Assembly: GCA_016291435.1 (NCBI GenBank) | Contig: JAEEXH010000003.1 | Coordinates: 1 to 64,000, forward strand | Origin: Oscillospiraceae bacterium | Lineage (GTDB): Bacteria; Bacillota; Clostridia; Oscillospirales; Ruminococcaceae | Reading direction: 5' to 3' | DNA: 64,000 nucleotides | Part shown: piece by piece, positions 28,784 through 39,003 of the stretch | Position numbering within the stretch: position 1 is the first letter of the stretch | How the letters are laid out: the number at the start of each line of letters is the position of its first letter | Position numbers and translations under genes: made by a program | Notes under the pieces: generated by a model | What the model was told of the DNA's origin: nothing | The model's input: the letters and a program-made list of their open reading frames with translations, nothing else | Database searches by the model: none

Positions 28784-29660
28784 GCTTCGGCTCCTCTCTC
28801 AATCTGCGCAGTGCAGCTTCCGCAGCCTTCGCAGCCGCTTCGTCCGCTTCCTCCCATTCCTCCGCCATGCTGTCCCACTCAGCCTCCCGCTGCGGCGCAG
28901 GAATCAGCAATGCCGGATTCCGCTGGAACGCCGCCTCGAGCTCCTCCGCGAAGGTGCCGTGTGTATACGCATCCATTTCGCCGCCGTCATCATCCTCTCC
29001 CGGGTCGCACAGATACATCAGCGATTCGATCGCCGTGCTGTAAATATCCGCATAGCGCTCATCGGCAGAGCGGCGCTCCAGATCGCTTTCGCCGAATTCA
29101 TCCTCCAGCAGATCCGCGTAGAGCGCATTCTGATCCCTGTCACCCGCCAGCACATTACGCTTCGCCTTGCGCTGCTTTGCACGCAGATTCAGCAGGCGCT
29201 GCATCGTCCCGCAGACAATCTGCTCCGCCTGCTCCGCCATCATGTCAATATCTCCGGCGCAGTTCGGGCTCACAAAGAGGATATACATGTAATAAATGAT
29301 CGCATTGTCAGAGAGCATGATGCCTGTTTCTCCGGCATTTTCGCAGATCGCATGCAGCCTGCCCTTGAGGTGATAGAAGGCTTCGGAGATTGCGGCGAGC
29401 TTTTCTGCGTAGTGATATCCGAGATAGCCCGTCGGCAGGAACCAGTGCACCAGCCGCGGCACGATTCCGCTGCCGAATTCCGCGAGTTCCTCCTCGTCCA
29501 TCGCATGATTGCCCGCCTCGACAATCATTTCCGCTTCCTCCTCCGTGAGCTGCATACCGTAGAGGGTGAAGGCGAGATGATTCGTCGCAAGGATGGCATT
29601 GCGGTTTTCGGCGAGCTGAAGCTCATTTTTCTGCGGGGTGAGCATGAGAGAAAAGTCCAT
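28761..29660 (-). CDS. Hypothetical protein (possibly DUF6323-like)
   Basis: MDFSLMLTPQKNELQLAENRNAILATNHLAFTLYGMQLTEEEAEMIVEAG; paired with 27812-28783. Confidence 0.65.
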   Translation of the reverse strand: MDFSLMLTPQKNELQLAENRNAILATNHLAFTLYGMQLTEEEAEMIVEAGNHAMDEEELAEFGSGIVPRLVHWFLPTGYLGYHYAEKLAAISEAFYHLKGRLHAICENAGETGIMLSDNAIIYYMYILFVSPNCAGDIDMMAEQAEQIVCGTMQRLLNLRAKQRKAKRNVLAGDRDQNALYADLLEDEFGESDLERRSADERYADIYSTAIESLMYLCDPGEDDDGGEMDAYTHGTFAEELEAAFQRNPALLIPAPQREAEWDSMAEEWEEADEAAAKAAEAALRRLREEPKHGSDNQK

Positions 29661-29707
29661 GCGGATCGCGCTCCTTTCTGTTTTTCCATAAATATCGGCG
29701 GGCGGGC

Positions 29708-29736
29708 TTGACAAGCGGAGAAAAGTATGATATAAT
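29708..29736 (+). promoter_or_regulatory. Perfect consensus sigma-A promoter, plus strand
   Basis: TTGACA-17 nt-TATAAT. Confidence 0.8.
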
Positions 29737-29785
29737 ATATATTGTGGGATAGTGTTTCGATTGCAGGCATCCCGTGCAATATATC

Positions 29786-29814
29786 ATTATACCATTTTCA
29801 GCAAGAATTGTCAA
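29786..29814 (-). promoter_or_regulatory. Perfect consensus sigma-A promoter, minus strand (convergent with 29708-29736)
   Basis: minus strand TTGACA-17 nt-TATAAT. Confidence 0.8.
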
Positions 29815-29848
29815 GCCCTTCCGGAAATTTTTTCGGAAGGGCTTTTTC
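29813..29848 (+). terminator. Intrinsic terminator
   Basis: AAGCCCTTCCG / CGGAAGGGCTT then TTTTTC. Confidence 0.75.
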
Positions 29849-29865
29849 GGTCTCCATATGCAAAA

Positions 29866-29891
29866 ACGCACCGAAGTTTCCCTCGGTGCGT
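29866..29891 (-). terminator. Terminator of the ribosomal protein operon
   Basis: ACGCACCGA/TCGGTGCGT; minus-strand continuation GTGCGTTTTTGC. Confidence 0.85.
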
Positions 29892-29908
29892 TTCTTATTC
29901 AGCATGAA

Positions 29909-30271
29909 TCAGACGAGCTGAATCAGTGCCATCTCTGCTGCGTCGCCGCGGCGCGGTCCGATCTTCACGATACGGGTGTAACCGCCGCTGCGCTCAGCGT
30001 AACGCGGTGCGATCTCGTCAAAGAGCTTCTTCGCAACGCTCTCCTTGGTGACGTAAGCAAAAACCTGACGCTTGTTGTGCAGGTCGGCAGCTGCGTCGCC
30101 GCTCTGTGCGCCCTTCGCAATGGTAATCATCTTCTCCGCCATCGAACGGACTTCCTTTGCTCTCGAAACCGTGGTCTCGATCTGCCCGTTCTCCAGCAGA
30201 TAGGTTACCATGCCGCGAAGCATCGCCTTTCTGTGATCCGTAGCTCTGCCGAGCTTTCTGGAACCTGCCAT
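29909..30271 (-). CDS. rplQ: 50S ribosomal protein L17
   Basis: [30 protein letters not shown]. Confidence 0.97.
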   Translation of the reverse strand: MAGSRKLGRATDHRKAMLRGMVTYLLENGQIETTVSRAKEVRSMAEKMITIAKGAQSGDAAADLHNKRQVFAYVTKESVAKKLFDEIAPRYAERSGGYTRIVKIGPRRGDAAEMALIQLV

Positions 30272-30332
30272 TGTGTTTCACTCCTTTGTAAATCCATCCG
30301 GCACTCGAACCTGTGAACGCCGAAATCGGGAA

Positions 30333-31289
30333 TTATTCGTTGTCGTCAGAGCTCAGGTCAAAGCCGAGCGATCTCAGCTTCTCCTTGACCTCTTCAAACG
30401 ATTTTCTGCCGAGATTTCTGACCTTCATCATCTCGTCCTCAGACCGGCTGATCAGATCAGCAACGGTGTTGATGCCGGCACGCTTCAGGCAGTTGAAGGA
30501 ACGAACCGACAGCTCCAGCTCCTCGATGGTCGTCTCGAGCTTCTTCTCCTGACCGCCGTCGCTTGCATCCTGCAAGACGGGCTCAGAGATCTTCTCATCA
30601 GAGAGATTGATAAAGAGCTGGAGATATTCCGTCAGAAGACTTGCTGCCTGAGACAGTGCATCGTTCGCAAAGATCGTGCCGTCTGTCCAGACATCAATCG
30701 TCAGCTTGTCGTAATCCGTGACCTGACCGAGGCGTGTATCCTCGACTTTATAATTGACCTTCAAAACCGGCGTGTAGATACTGTCAACCGTGATCACATC
30801 AAGCGGCAGATTCTGTCTGTTCTGCTTGTTGCGCTCCGCGGAGACATAACCTCTGCCCTTATCCAGCATGATCTGCATTTCGAGCTTCGCGCCCTTGCCG
30901 ACCGTCGCGATGTGCGGATACGGCGGCAGGATCTCGACCTCGGAATCCGTGCGGATATCAGCAGCGGTGACCTCACATTCACCCTGGGCGTCAATATAGA
31001 TGGTCTTGGGACTGTCTCCCTGCAGCTTCGCTGTCAGACCCTTGATTGCAAGGATGATTTCAGTGACATCCTCCTTGACACCGGGGATGGTTGAGAGCTC
31101 GGGATGAACACCCTCGATTTTGACGGCATAGACTGCCACACCGGGCAGAGAGGAGAGCAGAATTCTTCTGAGACTGTTGCCGATGGTGATGCCGTAGCCT
31201 CTGGGGAGCGGAGAGATCACGAATCTTCCGTACTTGCCGTCGGCATGCATTTCCTCGGTAACGATTTCCGGCTTATCGATTTTCAGCAT
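30333..31289 (-). CDS. rpoA: RNA polymerase subunit alpha
   Basis: PLPRGYGITIGNSLRRILLSSLPG, C-terminal LGRKSFEEVKEKL. Confidence 0.97.
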   Translation of the reverse strand: MLKIDKPEIVTEEMHADGKYGRFVISPLPRGYGITIGNSLRRILLSSLPGVAVYAVKIEGVHPELSTIPGVKEDVTEIILAIKGLTAKLQGDSPKTIYIDAQGECEVTAADIRTDSEVEILPPYPHIATVGKGAKLEMQIMLDKGRGYVSAERNKQNRQNLPLDVITVDSIYTPVLKVNYKVEDTRLGQVTDYDKLTIDVWTDGTIFANDALSQAASLLTEYLQLFINLSDEKISEPVLQDASDGGQEKKLETTIEELELSVRSFNCLKRAGINTVADLISRSEDEMMKVRNLGRKSFEEVKEKLRSLGFDLSSDDNE

Positions 31290-31364
31290 ATATACCCTCC
31301 TGTTGTGCAATCTTCAGTAGTGGAACGGGATCGCGGCAGTATCGCCGCGTATGCCGTTATGCGA

Positions 31365-31964
31365 TTACTTCGAGTACAACTCAACGATGAGGTGCGTCTG
31401 TGCTTCGTATTCGATGTCCTCAGCAGCGGGCATACGAACAACAGTCGCCGAGAAATCGTCCTTCTTAGCTTCGAGCCAGAGCGGTACCACTCTGTCTGCG
31501 GTTGCCTCGACAGTCGCCTTGAACTTCTCAGAGGTTCTGTCCTTCTCGCGCAGTGCGATCACATCGCCGACCTTGACACGGTAAGAAGCGATATTGACCT
31601 TCTGACCGTTGACGGTGAAGTGTGCGTGCGCAACGAGCTGTCTTGCCTCGCGTCTGGTGAGTGCCAGACCCATACGGAAGACAACATTATCGAGTCTGGA
31701 CTCGAGCAGGGTGATGAGGTTATCACCGGTCTTGCCCTCCATCTTGTTTGCGAGCTCGAAGTAGTGTCTGAACTGCTTCTCGAGCATGCCGTAGATGAAC
31801 TTCAGCTTCTGCTTCTCGCGGAGCTGGAGACCGTACTCAGAGATCTTCTTGCGGTTGTTTGCATTCTTGAAACGGTTAGATTCCTTCTTGGAGACGCCCA
31901 TCACGCCCGGGCTGATGCCCAGCGTTCTGCACTTCTTCATGATCGGTTCTTTCTGTAACGCCAT
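31365..31964 (-). CDS. rpsD: 30S ribosomal protein S4
   Basis: LESRLDNVVFRMGLALTRREARQLVAHAHFTVNGQKVNI. Confidence 0.97.
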   Translation of the reverse strand: MALQKEPIMKKCRTLGISPGVMGVSKKESNRFKNANNRKKISEYGLQLREKQKLKFIYGMLEKQFRHYFELANKMEGKTGDNLITLLESRLDNVVFRMGLALTRREARQLVAHAHFTVNGQKVNIASYRVKVGDVIALREKDRTSEKFKATVEATADRVVPLWLEAKKDDFSATVVRMPAAEDIEYEAQTHLIVELYSK

Positions 31965-31984
31965 CTTCATTCACCTCCAGATGA

Positions 31985-32386
31985 TTATACACGTCTTCTC
32001 TTCGGAGGACGGCAGCCGTTGTGCGGGATCGGGGTCACATCCTTGATCATGCGAACCTCGAGGCCGACAGTCTGAAGCGCACGGATTGCAGCCTCTCTGC
32101 CGGAGCCGGGACCGTTGACATAGACCTCGACGGACTTGAGACCGTGCTCCATTGCCGCTCTCGCAGCGGTCTCAGCAGCGCTCTGTGCTGCGAACGGAGT
32201 CGACTTCTTCGAGCCGCGGAAGCCCAGCTCACCAGCGGATGCCCAAGAGATCGCATTGCCCTGCGTATCGGTGATGGTCACGATGGTGTTATTGAACGTA
32301 GACTGAATATGCACTGCGCCGTTTTCGATGTTCTTGCGCTCTCTGCGGCGTCTGATCGTGCTGACTTTCTTCTTCTGCTGTGCCAA
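31985..32386 (-). CDS. rpsK: 30S ribosomal protein S11
   Basis: [47 protein letters not shown]. Confidence 0.97.
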   Translation of the reverse strand: MAQQKKKVSTIRRRRERKNIENGAVHIQSTFNNTIVTITDTQGNAISWASAGELGFRGSKKSTPFAAQSAAETAARAAMEHGLKSVEVYVNGPGSGREAAIRALQTVGLEVRMIKDVTPIPHNGCRPPKRRRV

Positions 32387-32400
32387 AATGCAGCCCCTCC

Positions 32401-32769
32401 TTACTTCTTCTTATTCGCAATGGTCTTTGCCGGACCCTTGCGCGTTCTGGCGTTGGTCTTTGTGCGCTGTCCTCTGACAGGCAGACCCTTACGGTGGCGA
32501 ACACCGCGGTAGCAGCCGATATCGACAAGGCGCTTGATGTCCATCGCGACCTGGCGGCGCTTGTCGCCCTCGACGATGCAGTTTGCGTCAATGTACGCAC
32601 GGAGTGCTGCGACATCGGTTTCGGTGAGATCCTTGACTCTGGTATCCGGATTGATGCCGGTTTCCTTCAGAATCTTGGTAGCCGTTGTACGGCCGATACC
32701 GAAGATATACGTGAGACCGATCTCAACGCGCTTATTCTTCGGGAGGTCCACACCAGCGATTCTAGCCAT
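32401..32769 (-). CDS. rpsM: 30S ribosomal protein S13
   Basis: [26 protein letters not shown]. Confidence 0.97.
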   Translation of the reverse strand: MARIAGVDLPKNKRVEIGLTYIFGIGRTTATKILKETGINPDTRVKDLTETDVAALRAYIDANCIVEGDKRRQVAMDIKRLVDIGCYRGVRHRKGLPVRGQRTKTNARTRKGPAKTIANKKK

Positions 32770-32802
32770 ATTCCTTATTACACCTCCATATGCTCAGGGT
32801 TA

Positions 32803-32934
<132 letters not shown>

Positions 32935-32947
32935 TCAGGGAACGAAA

Positions 32948-33166
32948 TTATTTCGCTCTCCATGTGATTCTGCCCTTTGTCAGATCGTAGGGCGACATCT
33001 CGACGGTTACGCGGTCACCGGGGACGATTCGGATATAGTTCGTTCTCAGCTTGCCGGAAATATGCGCAAGGATCACATGGTTGTTCTGGAGTTCGACCTT
33101 GAACATTGCATTCGGCAGGGCATCAATGACCACGCCTTCTACTTCAATTACATCCTGCTTCGACAT
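32948..33166 (-). CDS. infA: Translation initiation factor IF-1
   Basis: [41 protein letters not shown]. Confidence 0.97.
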   Translation of the reverse strand: MSKQDVIEVEGVVIDALPNAMFKVELQNNHVILAHISGKLRTNYIRIVPGDRVTVEMSPYDLTKGRITWRAK

Positions 33167-33179
33167 CGTCGATGACCTC

Positions 33180-33464
33180 CTAGCGGATTTGATTGTGTTT
33201 CGATTGCGGAGCGGACACTGCATCGTTCAAAGGCTTCAGCGCCGTGCGGAGCGCACGGTCCGTGAGACCTTCGAGCGGGAGTGTCTGCCTGGTGGGGTGC
33301 ACGTGGGCGGGATTCTTGCGCTTCGGGCGGCTGAGCGTCCGCCGCTCACCGTCTGCGAGCCAGAGATCTGCGCCGCAAAGTGCCGTGACGAGGAAGAATC
33401 TGCCGGCATCTCTGCCTGCGGATGCACGAACGATCATGCCGGGCTGGCACTGCCATCTCTCCAT
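33180..33464 (-). CDS. KOW / L14e-like RNA-binding protein
   Basis: [29 protein letters not shown] between map and infA, the usual Clostridia position. Confidence 0.75.
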   Translation of the reverse strand: MERWQCQPGMIVRASAGRDAGRFFLVTALCGADLWLADGERRTLSRPKRKNPAHVHPTRQTLPLEGLTDRALRTALKPLNDAVSAPQSKHNQIR

Positions 33465-33479
33465 GGCGCTCGCCTCCTG

Positions 33480-34226
33480 TCAGCGTTTTGTGAGGATCAC
33501 AGGACCGTTTTCGGTAATAAGGATCTCGTGCTCGAAGTGTGCAGCCCAGCAGCCGTTGTCTGTGACAACCGTCCACTGGTTCGGCATGGTGTGAACACCG
33601 TCGCCGTGCATATTGATCATCGGCTCAATGCAGATCGTCATGCCCTCAACGAGGCGCATGCCGTGGCCTGCTCTGCCGTGATTCGGCACTTCCGGATCCT
33701 CATGAACCTCCCTGCCGATGCCGTGACCGCAGTAATTCTGGACAATGCCGTAACCGCGCTCGCGGCAGTAAGCCTCGACCGTGTGGGAAACATCGCCCAG
33801 CCGCGCTCCGACCTGTGCAGCGTTTATGGCTTCGTAAAGGCTCGCGTTTGTATCCTCGAGCAGCTTCTTTACGTCATCCGCGACCTGCCCGACCGGGAAG
33901 GTGAAGCAGGTATCGGAATGAAAGCCCTTGTAAAACGCGCCCAGATCGACGCTGACGATGTCACCCTCCTCGACCCGACGGCTGCCGGGGATCCCGTGGA
34001 TGACCTCCTCATTCACCGACACACAGGCGCTGCCGGGGAATCCGTAAAGGCCCAGAAAGCTCGGCTTTGCGCCGTGTGAGGTAATCACCTGGTGAACGAT
34101 TTTATCAATTTCCTTTGTTGTCATGCCGGGGCGGAGCTTTGTCTCGACGACATTGAGCGCTTCCGCAGCGATCTTTGCCGCCTCCAGCATTTTCTGAATG
34201 TCAGATGCGCTTTTAATAGATACCAT
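33480..34226 (-). CDS. map: Type I methionine aminopeptidase
   Basis: CVSVNEEVIHGIPG, YCGHGIGREVHEDPEVPN. Confidence 0.97.
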   Translation of the reverse strand: MVSIKSASDIQKMLEAAKIAAEALNVVETKLRPGMTTKEIDKIVHQVITSHGAKPSFLGLYGFPGSACVSVNEEVIHGIPGSRRVEEGDIVSVDLGAFYKGFHSDTCFTFPVGQVADDVKKLLEDTNASLYEAINAAQVGARLGDVSHTVEAYCRERGYGIVQNYCGHGIGREVHEDPEVPNHGRAGHGMRLVEGMTICIEPMINMHGDGVHTMPNQWTVVTDNGCWAAHFEHEILITENGPVILTKR

Positions 34227-34234
34227 CTTGCGCC

Positions 34235-34873
34235 TCAGCCTTCAATGCCGAGGGTCTCGAATACGAGTTTTCTGGTATCCGCGACCTCCTCCTGACCTGT
34301 GACGGTCACGAGCTTGCCGGTCTTTTCGTAGTAGCCCTTGAGCGGAGCGGTCTTCTCCTCGTAGACGCTGAGTCTCTCGAGAACCGTCTCCGGCGCATCG
34401 TCCTTGCGCTGGACGGTCTTGCCGCCGCAGGCATCGCAGACGCCCTCGACAGCAGTGGGCTTATACTCCACATGATAGGAAGCGCCGCAGCCTTCGCAGA
34501 CACGTCTGCCGGACATTCTGGCGATGATGCGCTCGTTCGGCACATAGATCTCCAGCACCTTGTCGATCTGAACGCCCATTGCATCGAGCGCCTCAGCCTG
34601 TGCGACCGTGCGGGGGAAGCCGTCGAGGATAAAGCCGTTTGCGGCATCGGGCTCAGCGATGCGGTCCTTGAGGATGCCGATGACGATCTCGTCAGAGACG
34701 AGTGCGCCGCTCTCCATCGCCGCCTTTGCCTTGAGACCCAGCTCCGTGCCGTTCTTCACAGCCTCACGGAGCATATTGCCGGTCGAGATCTGCGGGATCC
34801 CGAGCTTCGCGGAGATTGCCTCCGCCTGTGTGCCCTTTCCGGCGCCGGGTGCGCCCAAAAGAATCAGGTTCAT
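34235..34873 (-). CDS. adk: Adenylate kinase, zinc-binding lid
   Basis: LLGAPGAGKGTQAEAI, DGFPRTVAQAEAL, CEGCGASYH..CDACGG. Confidence 0.97.
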   Translation of the reverse strand: MNLILLGAPGAGKGTQAEAISAKLGIPQISTGNMLREAVKNGTELGLKAKAAMESGALVSDEIVIGILKDRIAEPDAANGFILDGFPRTVAQAEALDAMGVQIDKVLEIYVPNERIIARMSGRRVCEGCGASYHVEYKPTAVEGVCDACGGKTVQRKDDAPETVLERLSVYEEKTAPLKGYYEKTGKLVTVTGQEEVADTRKLVFETLGIEG

Positions 34874-34907
34874 ACTGCTGGCCTCCTTCTGTAACTGTTG
34901 ATTCGGA

Positions 34908-36242
34908 TTATCTCAGGAATCCCGGATGATGACGCATCATCAGCTGAGATTCGAGTGTTCTGACCGTTTCGATCGCGACGCTGACAACGATCAGGATCGA
35001 GGTACCGCCCATCGACGAGACGTCGATCTTGGTGATATTCAGGAAGATGATCGGGAAGATCGCGACGACACCGAGGAACACTGCACCGACCAGAGAGATC
35101 TTGGAGAGGACTCTCTGAATGTAGTCGGAGGTCGGCTTGCCCGGACGGATGCCGGGGATACCGCCGTTCGACTGACGCAGGTTATTTGCCATTTCGACCG
35201 GATTGTACGAGATCTGAACATAGAACCAGTTGAACAGGAGAATCAGGACGAAATAGATCGCTGCGTAGGAATAGCTGCGGGTGCTGAAGAAGTTGACGAA
35301 GTAGTAGTAGAACTTTTCGCCGCCCGTGGTCTCTTCGGTGATCTGCTTGACCGGCTCCTTGAAGATGGTGAACATCGACGGGAGCGACATGAAGCTCATT
35401 GCGAAGATGATGGGCATAACGCCGGACATGCAGACCTTGATCGGAATATGCGTATTCTGACCGCCGTACTGCTTTCTGCCGACGACGCGCTTTGCGTACT
35501 GCACCGGGATGCGGCGCTCTGCTTCGTTGAAGAAGACGATCGCAATGACCATTGCAACAAAGATCAGCAGATAAATGACGATCTTGATGAAGTTCTGGTT
35601 TGCGCCTTCCTTTGTCTTGATGAGCTCATACATCTGTCCGAGGTCCACCGGGATACGGGCGACGATACCTGCAAAGAGGATCATCGAGACGCCGTTGCCG
35701 ATGCCCTTTTCATTGATGCGGTTGCCCAGCCAGATGACGAGCGAGGAGCCCGCCATAAAGGAGATAACGATGACGAACATTGCGAACACGCCTGCTGCGC
35801 CGGAGGTGTACTTCACCGCACCGGCACTGCCCTTCAGCGTGAGGTAATAAGCCACTGCCATGAAGGCGGACAGACCGAGCGCTACAAACGATGTGATCTG
35901 ATTGAGCTTCTTTCTGCCGTCCTCGCCCTCCTGCTGGAGACGTTCCAGCGGCGGGAGTGCGTAGGTCAGGAGCTGGATGATAATGCTTGCGTTGATGAAC
36001 GGTGTGACGCCGAGGGAGAACATGGTCGCCTTGGAAAGCGCGCCGCCCGAGAGGATATTCAGGTACTCAAGGAAGTTACCGTTGCTTGCCTTCTCGCTCA
36101 TCCACTGGCTGATCACCGTTGTATCGAGGAACGGGACCGTGATTGCGGAACCAAGACGGAAGATGACGATGATGAACAGTGTAAAAAGCATCTTTTTGCG
36201 GATCTCTGGGATACCCCAAGCCGTTTTCAGTGTTTTGAACAC
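34908..36242 (-). CDS. secY: Preprotein translocase subunit SecY
   Basis: LNILSGGALSKATMFSLGVTPFINASIIIQLL. Confidence 0.97.
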   Translation of the reverse strand: MFKTLKTAWGIPEIRKKMLFTLFIIVIFRLGSAITVPFLDTTVISQWMSEKASNGNFLEYLNILSGGALSKATMFSLGVTPFINASIIIQLLTYALPPLERLQQEGEDGRKKLNQITSFVALGLSAFMAVAYYLTLKGSAGAVKYTSGAAGVFAMFVIVISFMAGSSLVIWLGNRINEKGIGNGVSMILFAGIVARIPVDLGQMYELIKTKEGANQNFIKIVIYLLIFVAMVIAIVFFNEAERRIPVQYAKRVVGRKQYGGQNTHIPIKVCMSGVMPIIFAMSFMSLPSMFTIFKEPVKQITEETTGGEKFYYYFVNFFSTRSYSYAAIYFVLILLFNWFYVQISYNPVEMANNLRQSNGGIPGIRPGKPTSDYIQRVLSKISLVGAVFLGVVAIFPIIFLNITKIDVSSMGGTSILIVVSVAIETVRTLESQLMMRHHPGFLR

Positions 36243-36244
36243 GA

Positions 36245-36700
36245 TTACATCACCTCAGCCTTCCCGCCTGCTTTCTCGATTTTCTCCTGTGCGGAGGCTG
36301 TGATCTTCGCTGCCTGAACGGTCAGCGCGATGCTGAGCTCGCCGTCGCCGAGGACCTTGATACCGCCGTTCTCGATCTTCTTGACAAGACCTGCTGCGAT
36401 GAGGGTCTCCTCGTTGACAGTTGCGCCTGCGACGAACTTCTCATTGAGGTCGCCGACATTGACGATGGTGTAGCGGACTGCGAAGTGGTTGTTGAAGCCG
36501 CGCTTCGGGATGCGTCTTGCAAGGGGCATCTGGCCGCCTTCAAAGCCGATTCTGACGCCGCCGCCGGAACGGGCATTCTGACCCTTGTGGCCCTTGCCTG
36601 CGGTCTTGCCGCTGCCGGAGCCGTGGCCTCTGCCGATGCGCTTCACAGGACGGTTGGAATCTGCTGCGGGTGTCAATTCATGAAGCTTCAATTGTTGCAC
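36245..36700 (-). CDS. rplO: 50S ribosomal protein L15
   Basis: MQQLKLHELTPAADSNRPVKRIGRGHGSGSGKTAGKGHKGQ. Confidence 0.97.
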   Translation of the reverse strand: MQQLKLHELTPAADSNRPVKRIGRGHGSGSGKTAGKGHKGQNARSGGGVRIGFEGGQMPLARRIPKRGFNNHFAVRYTIVNVGDLNEKFVAGATVNEETLIAAGLVKKIENGGIKVLGDGELSIALTVQAAKITASAQEKIEKAGGKAEVM

Positions 36701-36713
36701 CTCCTTGCTTCAA

Positions 36714-36890
36714 TTATGCTTCCGTCACCTTCACGAGGTGGGAAATTTTCTGGATCTTACCCTGAGTTGCCGCATTATCGGGCTGTACGGTGACATCGCC
36801 GATCTTGCGGAGCCCAAGCGAATGAGCGGTTGCGATCTGATCCTGCTTTCTGCCGATCAGGCTCTTTGCGAGCTCTACTTTCTTAGCCAT
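36714..36890 (-). CDS. rpmD: 50S ribosomal protein L30
   Basis: [58 protein letters not shown]; not in supplied ORF track. Confidence 0.95.
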   Translation of the reverse strand: MAKKVELAKSLIGRKQDQIATAHSLGLRKIGDVTVQPDNAATQGKIQKISHLVKVTEA

Positions 36891-36915
36891 GCGGGCTCAC
36901 TCCTAACTACTATAA

Positions 36916-37419
36916 TTATTTGCCGAAGATCTCAGCAGTGGACTTGCCGCGCTTTGCAGCAACTGCCTTTGCATCGGTGCACTCGCAGAGACCTGCGATG
37001 GTTGCACGGACGACGTTGCAGGGGTTATTGGAACGCTGGCTCTTGGTACGGATATCCTGAATACCAGCCATCTCAATGACCGCACGGACAGGGCCGCCTG
37101 CGATCACACCGGTACCGGGAGCTGCCGGCATCATGAGCACTCTGCCCGCGCCGAACTTGCCGATGACCTCATGCGGAATGGTAGTGCCGCGGAGGGTGAC
37201 CTTGACGAGATTCTTCTTTGCGTCCTCAATACCCTTGCGGATCGCATCCGGCACTTCGCCGGACTTGCCAAGACCGAAGCCGACAGTGCCGTTACCGTCG
37301 CCCACGACAACGAGTGCCGAGAACTTCATGATACGGCCGCCCTTGACGGTCTTGCTGACACGGTTGATGGAGACGACACGCTCCATCAGCTCCATGTTGG
37401 TTGCATCAATCAGTGCCAA
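36916..37419 (-). CDS. rpsE: 30S ribosomal protein S5
   Basis: [37 protein letters not shown]. Confidence 0.97.
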   Translation of the reverse strand: MALIDATNMELMERVVSINRVSKTVKGGRIMKFSALVVVGDGNGTVGFGLGKSGEVPDAIRKGIEDAKKNLVKVTLRGTTIPHEVIGKFGAGRVLMMPAAPGTGVIAGGPVRAVIEMAGIQDIRTKSQRSNNPCNVVRATIAGLCECTDAKAVAAKRGKSTAEIFGK

Positions 37420-37437
37420 TGAAAGTCCCTCCTTTAT

Positions 37438-37797
37438 TTAGAACTGCAGCCCGTTCTCGCGGGCGGCGTCTGCGAGCTCAGAGATTCTGCCGTGATAGAG
37501 GTAGCCTCCGCGGTCAAAGACGACCGTGGTGATGCCCTTGTCAGCTGCCTTCTTTGCGATAGCAGCGCCGACTGCACGGGCGCCCTCCTTATTGCCGCCG
37601 TTCTCAGCAAAGCCCTTGTCCTGGCTGGACGCTGCTGCGAGGGTCACACCTGCAACATCGTCGATCAGCTGTGCATAGATATGCTTGGTCGAGCGATAGA
37701 CGCTCAGTCTCGGACGCTGGGCAGTACCGGAGATCTTCGCACGGACTCTTGCGTGTCTCTTGAGGCGGGCTTTGTTGCTGTCAATTTTCTTTACCAT
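37438..37797 (-). CDS. rplR: 50S ribosomal protein L18
   Basis: [33 protein letters not shown]. Confidence 0.97.
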   Translation of the reverse strand: MVKKIDSNKARLKRHARVRAKISGTAQRPRLSVYRSTKHIYAQLIDDVAGVTLAAASSQDKGFAENGGNKEGARAVGAAIAKKAADKGITTVVFDRGGYLYHGRISELADAARENGLQF

Positions 37798-37814
37798 AGC
37801 AATTCACCTTTCCC

Positions 37815-38363
37815 TTACTTCTTGCCCTTACCGGCCTTGCCTTCCTTGCGGATGATGTGCTCGCCGTCATAGCGGATACCCTTGCCCTTGTAAGGCTCAG
37901 GCGGACGCTTCTCGCGGACTTCTGCCGCGAACTGACCGACCTTCTGCTTGTCGCAGCCGTTCACGATGACAGTGTTCGGGTTCGGCACATCAATGGTAAT
38001 GCCGTCAATCTCAGGCATGACAACATCGTGCGAATAGCCAAGGTTCATGACGAGCTTCTTGCCGTCCTTCTTGGCACGGTAGCCGACGCCCTCGATGACG
38101 AGGGTCTTGCTGAAACCGGTATTCACGCCGAAGATCATGTTTGCGATCAGTGTTCTGGTGAGACCGTGGAGCGCACGGTTCTCCTTGCTGTCGTCGGGAC
38201 GTGCGACCTTGACGACGCCGTCCTCAACGGTAACCTGCATGGTTGCATTTGCGCGATACTGATTCTCGCCCTTCGGACCCTTCACGGTCACGAGGTTGGT
38301 ATCGTCAACCGTAACGGTGACGCCGGCAGGAATCGCGATCGGCATTCTTCCGATTCTAGACAT
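37815..38363 (-). CDS. rplF: 50S ribosomal protein L6
   Basis: MSRIGRMPIAIPAGVTV, C-terminal PEPYKGKGIRYDGE. Confidence 0.97.
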   Translation of the reverse strand: MSRIGRMPIAIPAGVTVTVDDTNLVTVKGPKGENQYRANATMQVTVEDGVVKVARPDDSKENRALHGLTRTLIANMIFGVNTGFSKTLVIEGVGYRAKKDGKKLVMNLGYSHDVVMPEIDGITIDVPNPNTVIVNGCDKQKVGQFAAEVREKRPPEPYKGKGIRYDGEHIIRKEGKAGKGKK

Positions 38364-38381
38364 TTGCGTTTCCTCCTTTAA

Positions 38382-38780
38382 TTACCAAACGTATGCGAGA
38401 ACCTCGCCGCCGACATTGAGCTCTCTTGCCTTCTTGTCGGTCATGACGCCCTTGGAAGTCGAAACGATCACGATGCCGAGACCCTTTCTGACCTTCGGCA
38501 TATCCTCGCAGGAGCTGTAAATACGCAGACCCGGCTTGGAGATGCGGCGGAGGCCGCTGATCACGGGAGTTCTGTTCTCGTCATACTTCAGGGTGATACG
38601 GATAATGCCCTGCTTGCCGTCCTCGATGATCTGAAAGCTCTTGACATAGCCCTCATCGGTAAGGATCTGAGTGATCGCCTTCTTCATGTTGGAAGCAGGA
38701 ACGTCAACAGTGGCGTGCTTTGCGGTATTCGCGTTGCGGATGCGCGTGAGCAGATCCGCAATGGTATCGGAAATTTGCAT
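38382..38780 (-). CDS. rpsH: 30S ribosomal protein S8
   Basis: [26 protein letters not shown]. Confidence 0.97.
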   Translation of the reverse strand: MQISDTIADLLTRIRNANTAKHATVDVPASNMKKAITQILTDEGYVKSFQIIEDGKQGIIRITLKYDENRTPVISGLRRISKPGLRIYSSCEDMPKVRKGLGIVIVSTSKGVMTDKKARELNVGGEVLAYVW

Positions 38781-38805
38781 ACCGATGACCTCCTTTTCTC
38801 TGAGT

Positions 38806-38991
38806 TTACCAGCTTGCTTTCTTCACACCGGGGATCTGACCGTCATGCGCAAGCTCACGGAAGCAGATACGGCAGATGCCGAACTTTCTGAGATATGCAT
38901 GAGGTCTGCCGCAGATCTTGCATCTGTTATATGCTCTCGTAGAGAACTTTGCAGGCTTCTGCTGCTTCAAGATCATAGATTTCTTTGCCAT
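38806..38991 (-). CDS. rpsN: 30S ribosomal protein S14 type Z
   Basis: 61 aa with CKIC..CRIC zinc pairs. Confidence 0.96.
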   Translation of the reverse strand: MAKKSMILKQQKPAKFSTRAYNRCKICGRPHAYLRKFGICRICFRELAHDGQIPGVKKASW

Positions 38992-39003
38992 CTTTGCCTC
39001 CTA

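Larger units (their letters stand above)
29743..29850 (+). ncRNA. Candidate small RNA between consensus promoter and intrinsic terminator
   Basis: No ORF; begins ~7 nt after TATAAT, ends at AAGCCCTTCCG/CGGAAGGGCTT stem plus TTTTT. Confidence 0.4.

Noticed and set aside
29820-29908. L17 downstream element after rplQ
   Set aside because: Only a simple terminator hairpin was evident immediately after rplQ; could not support the known motif by eye.
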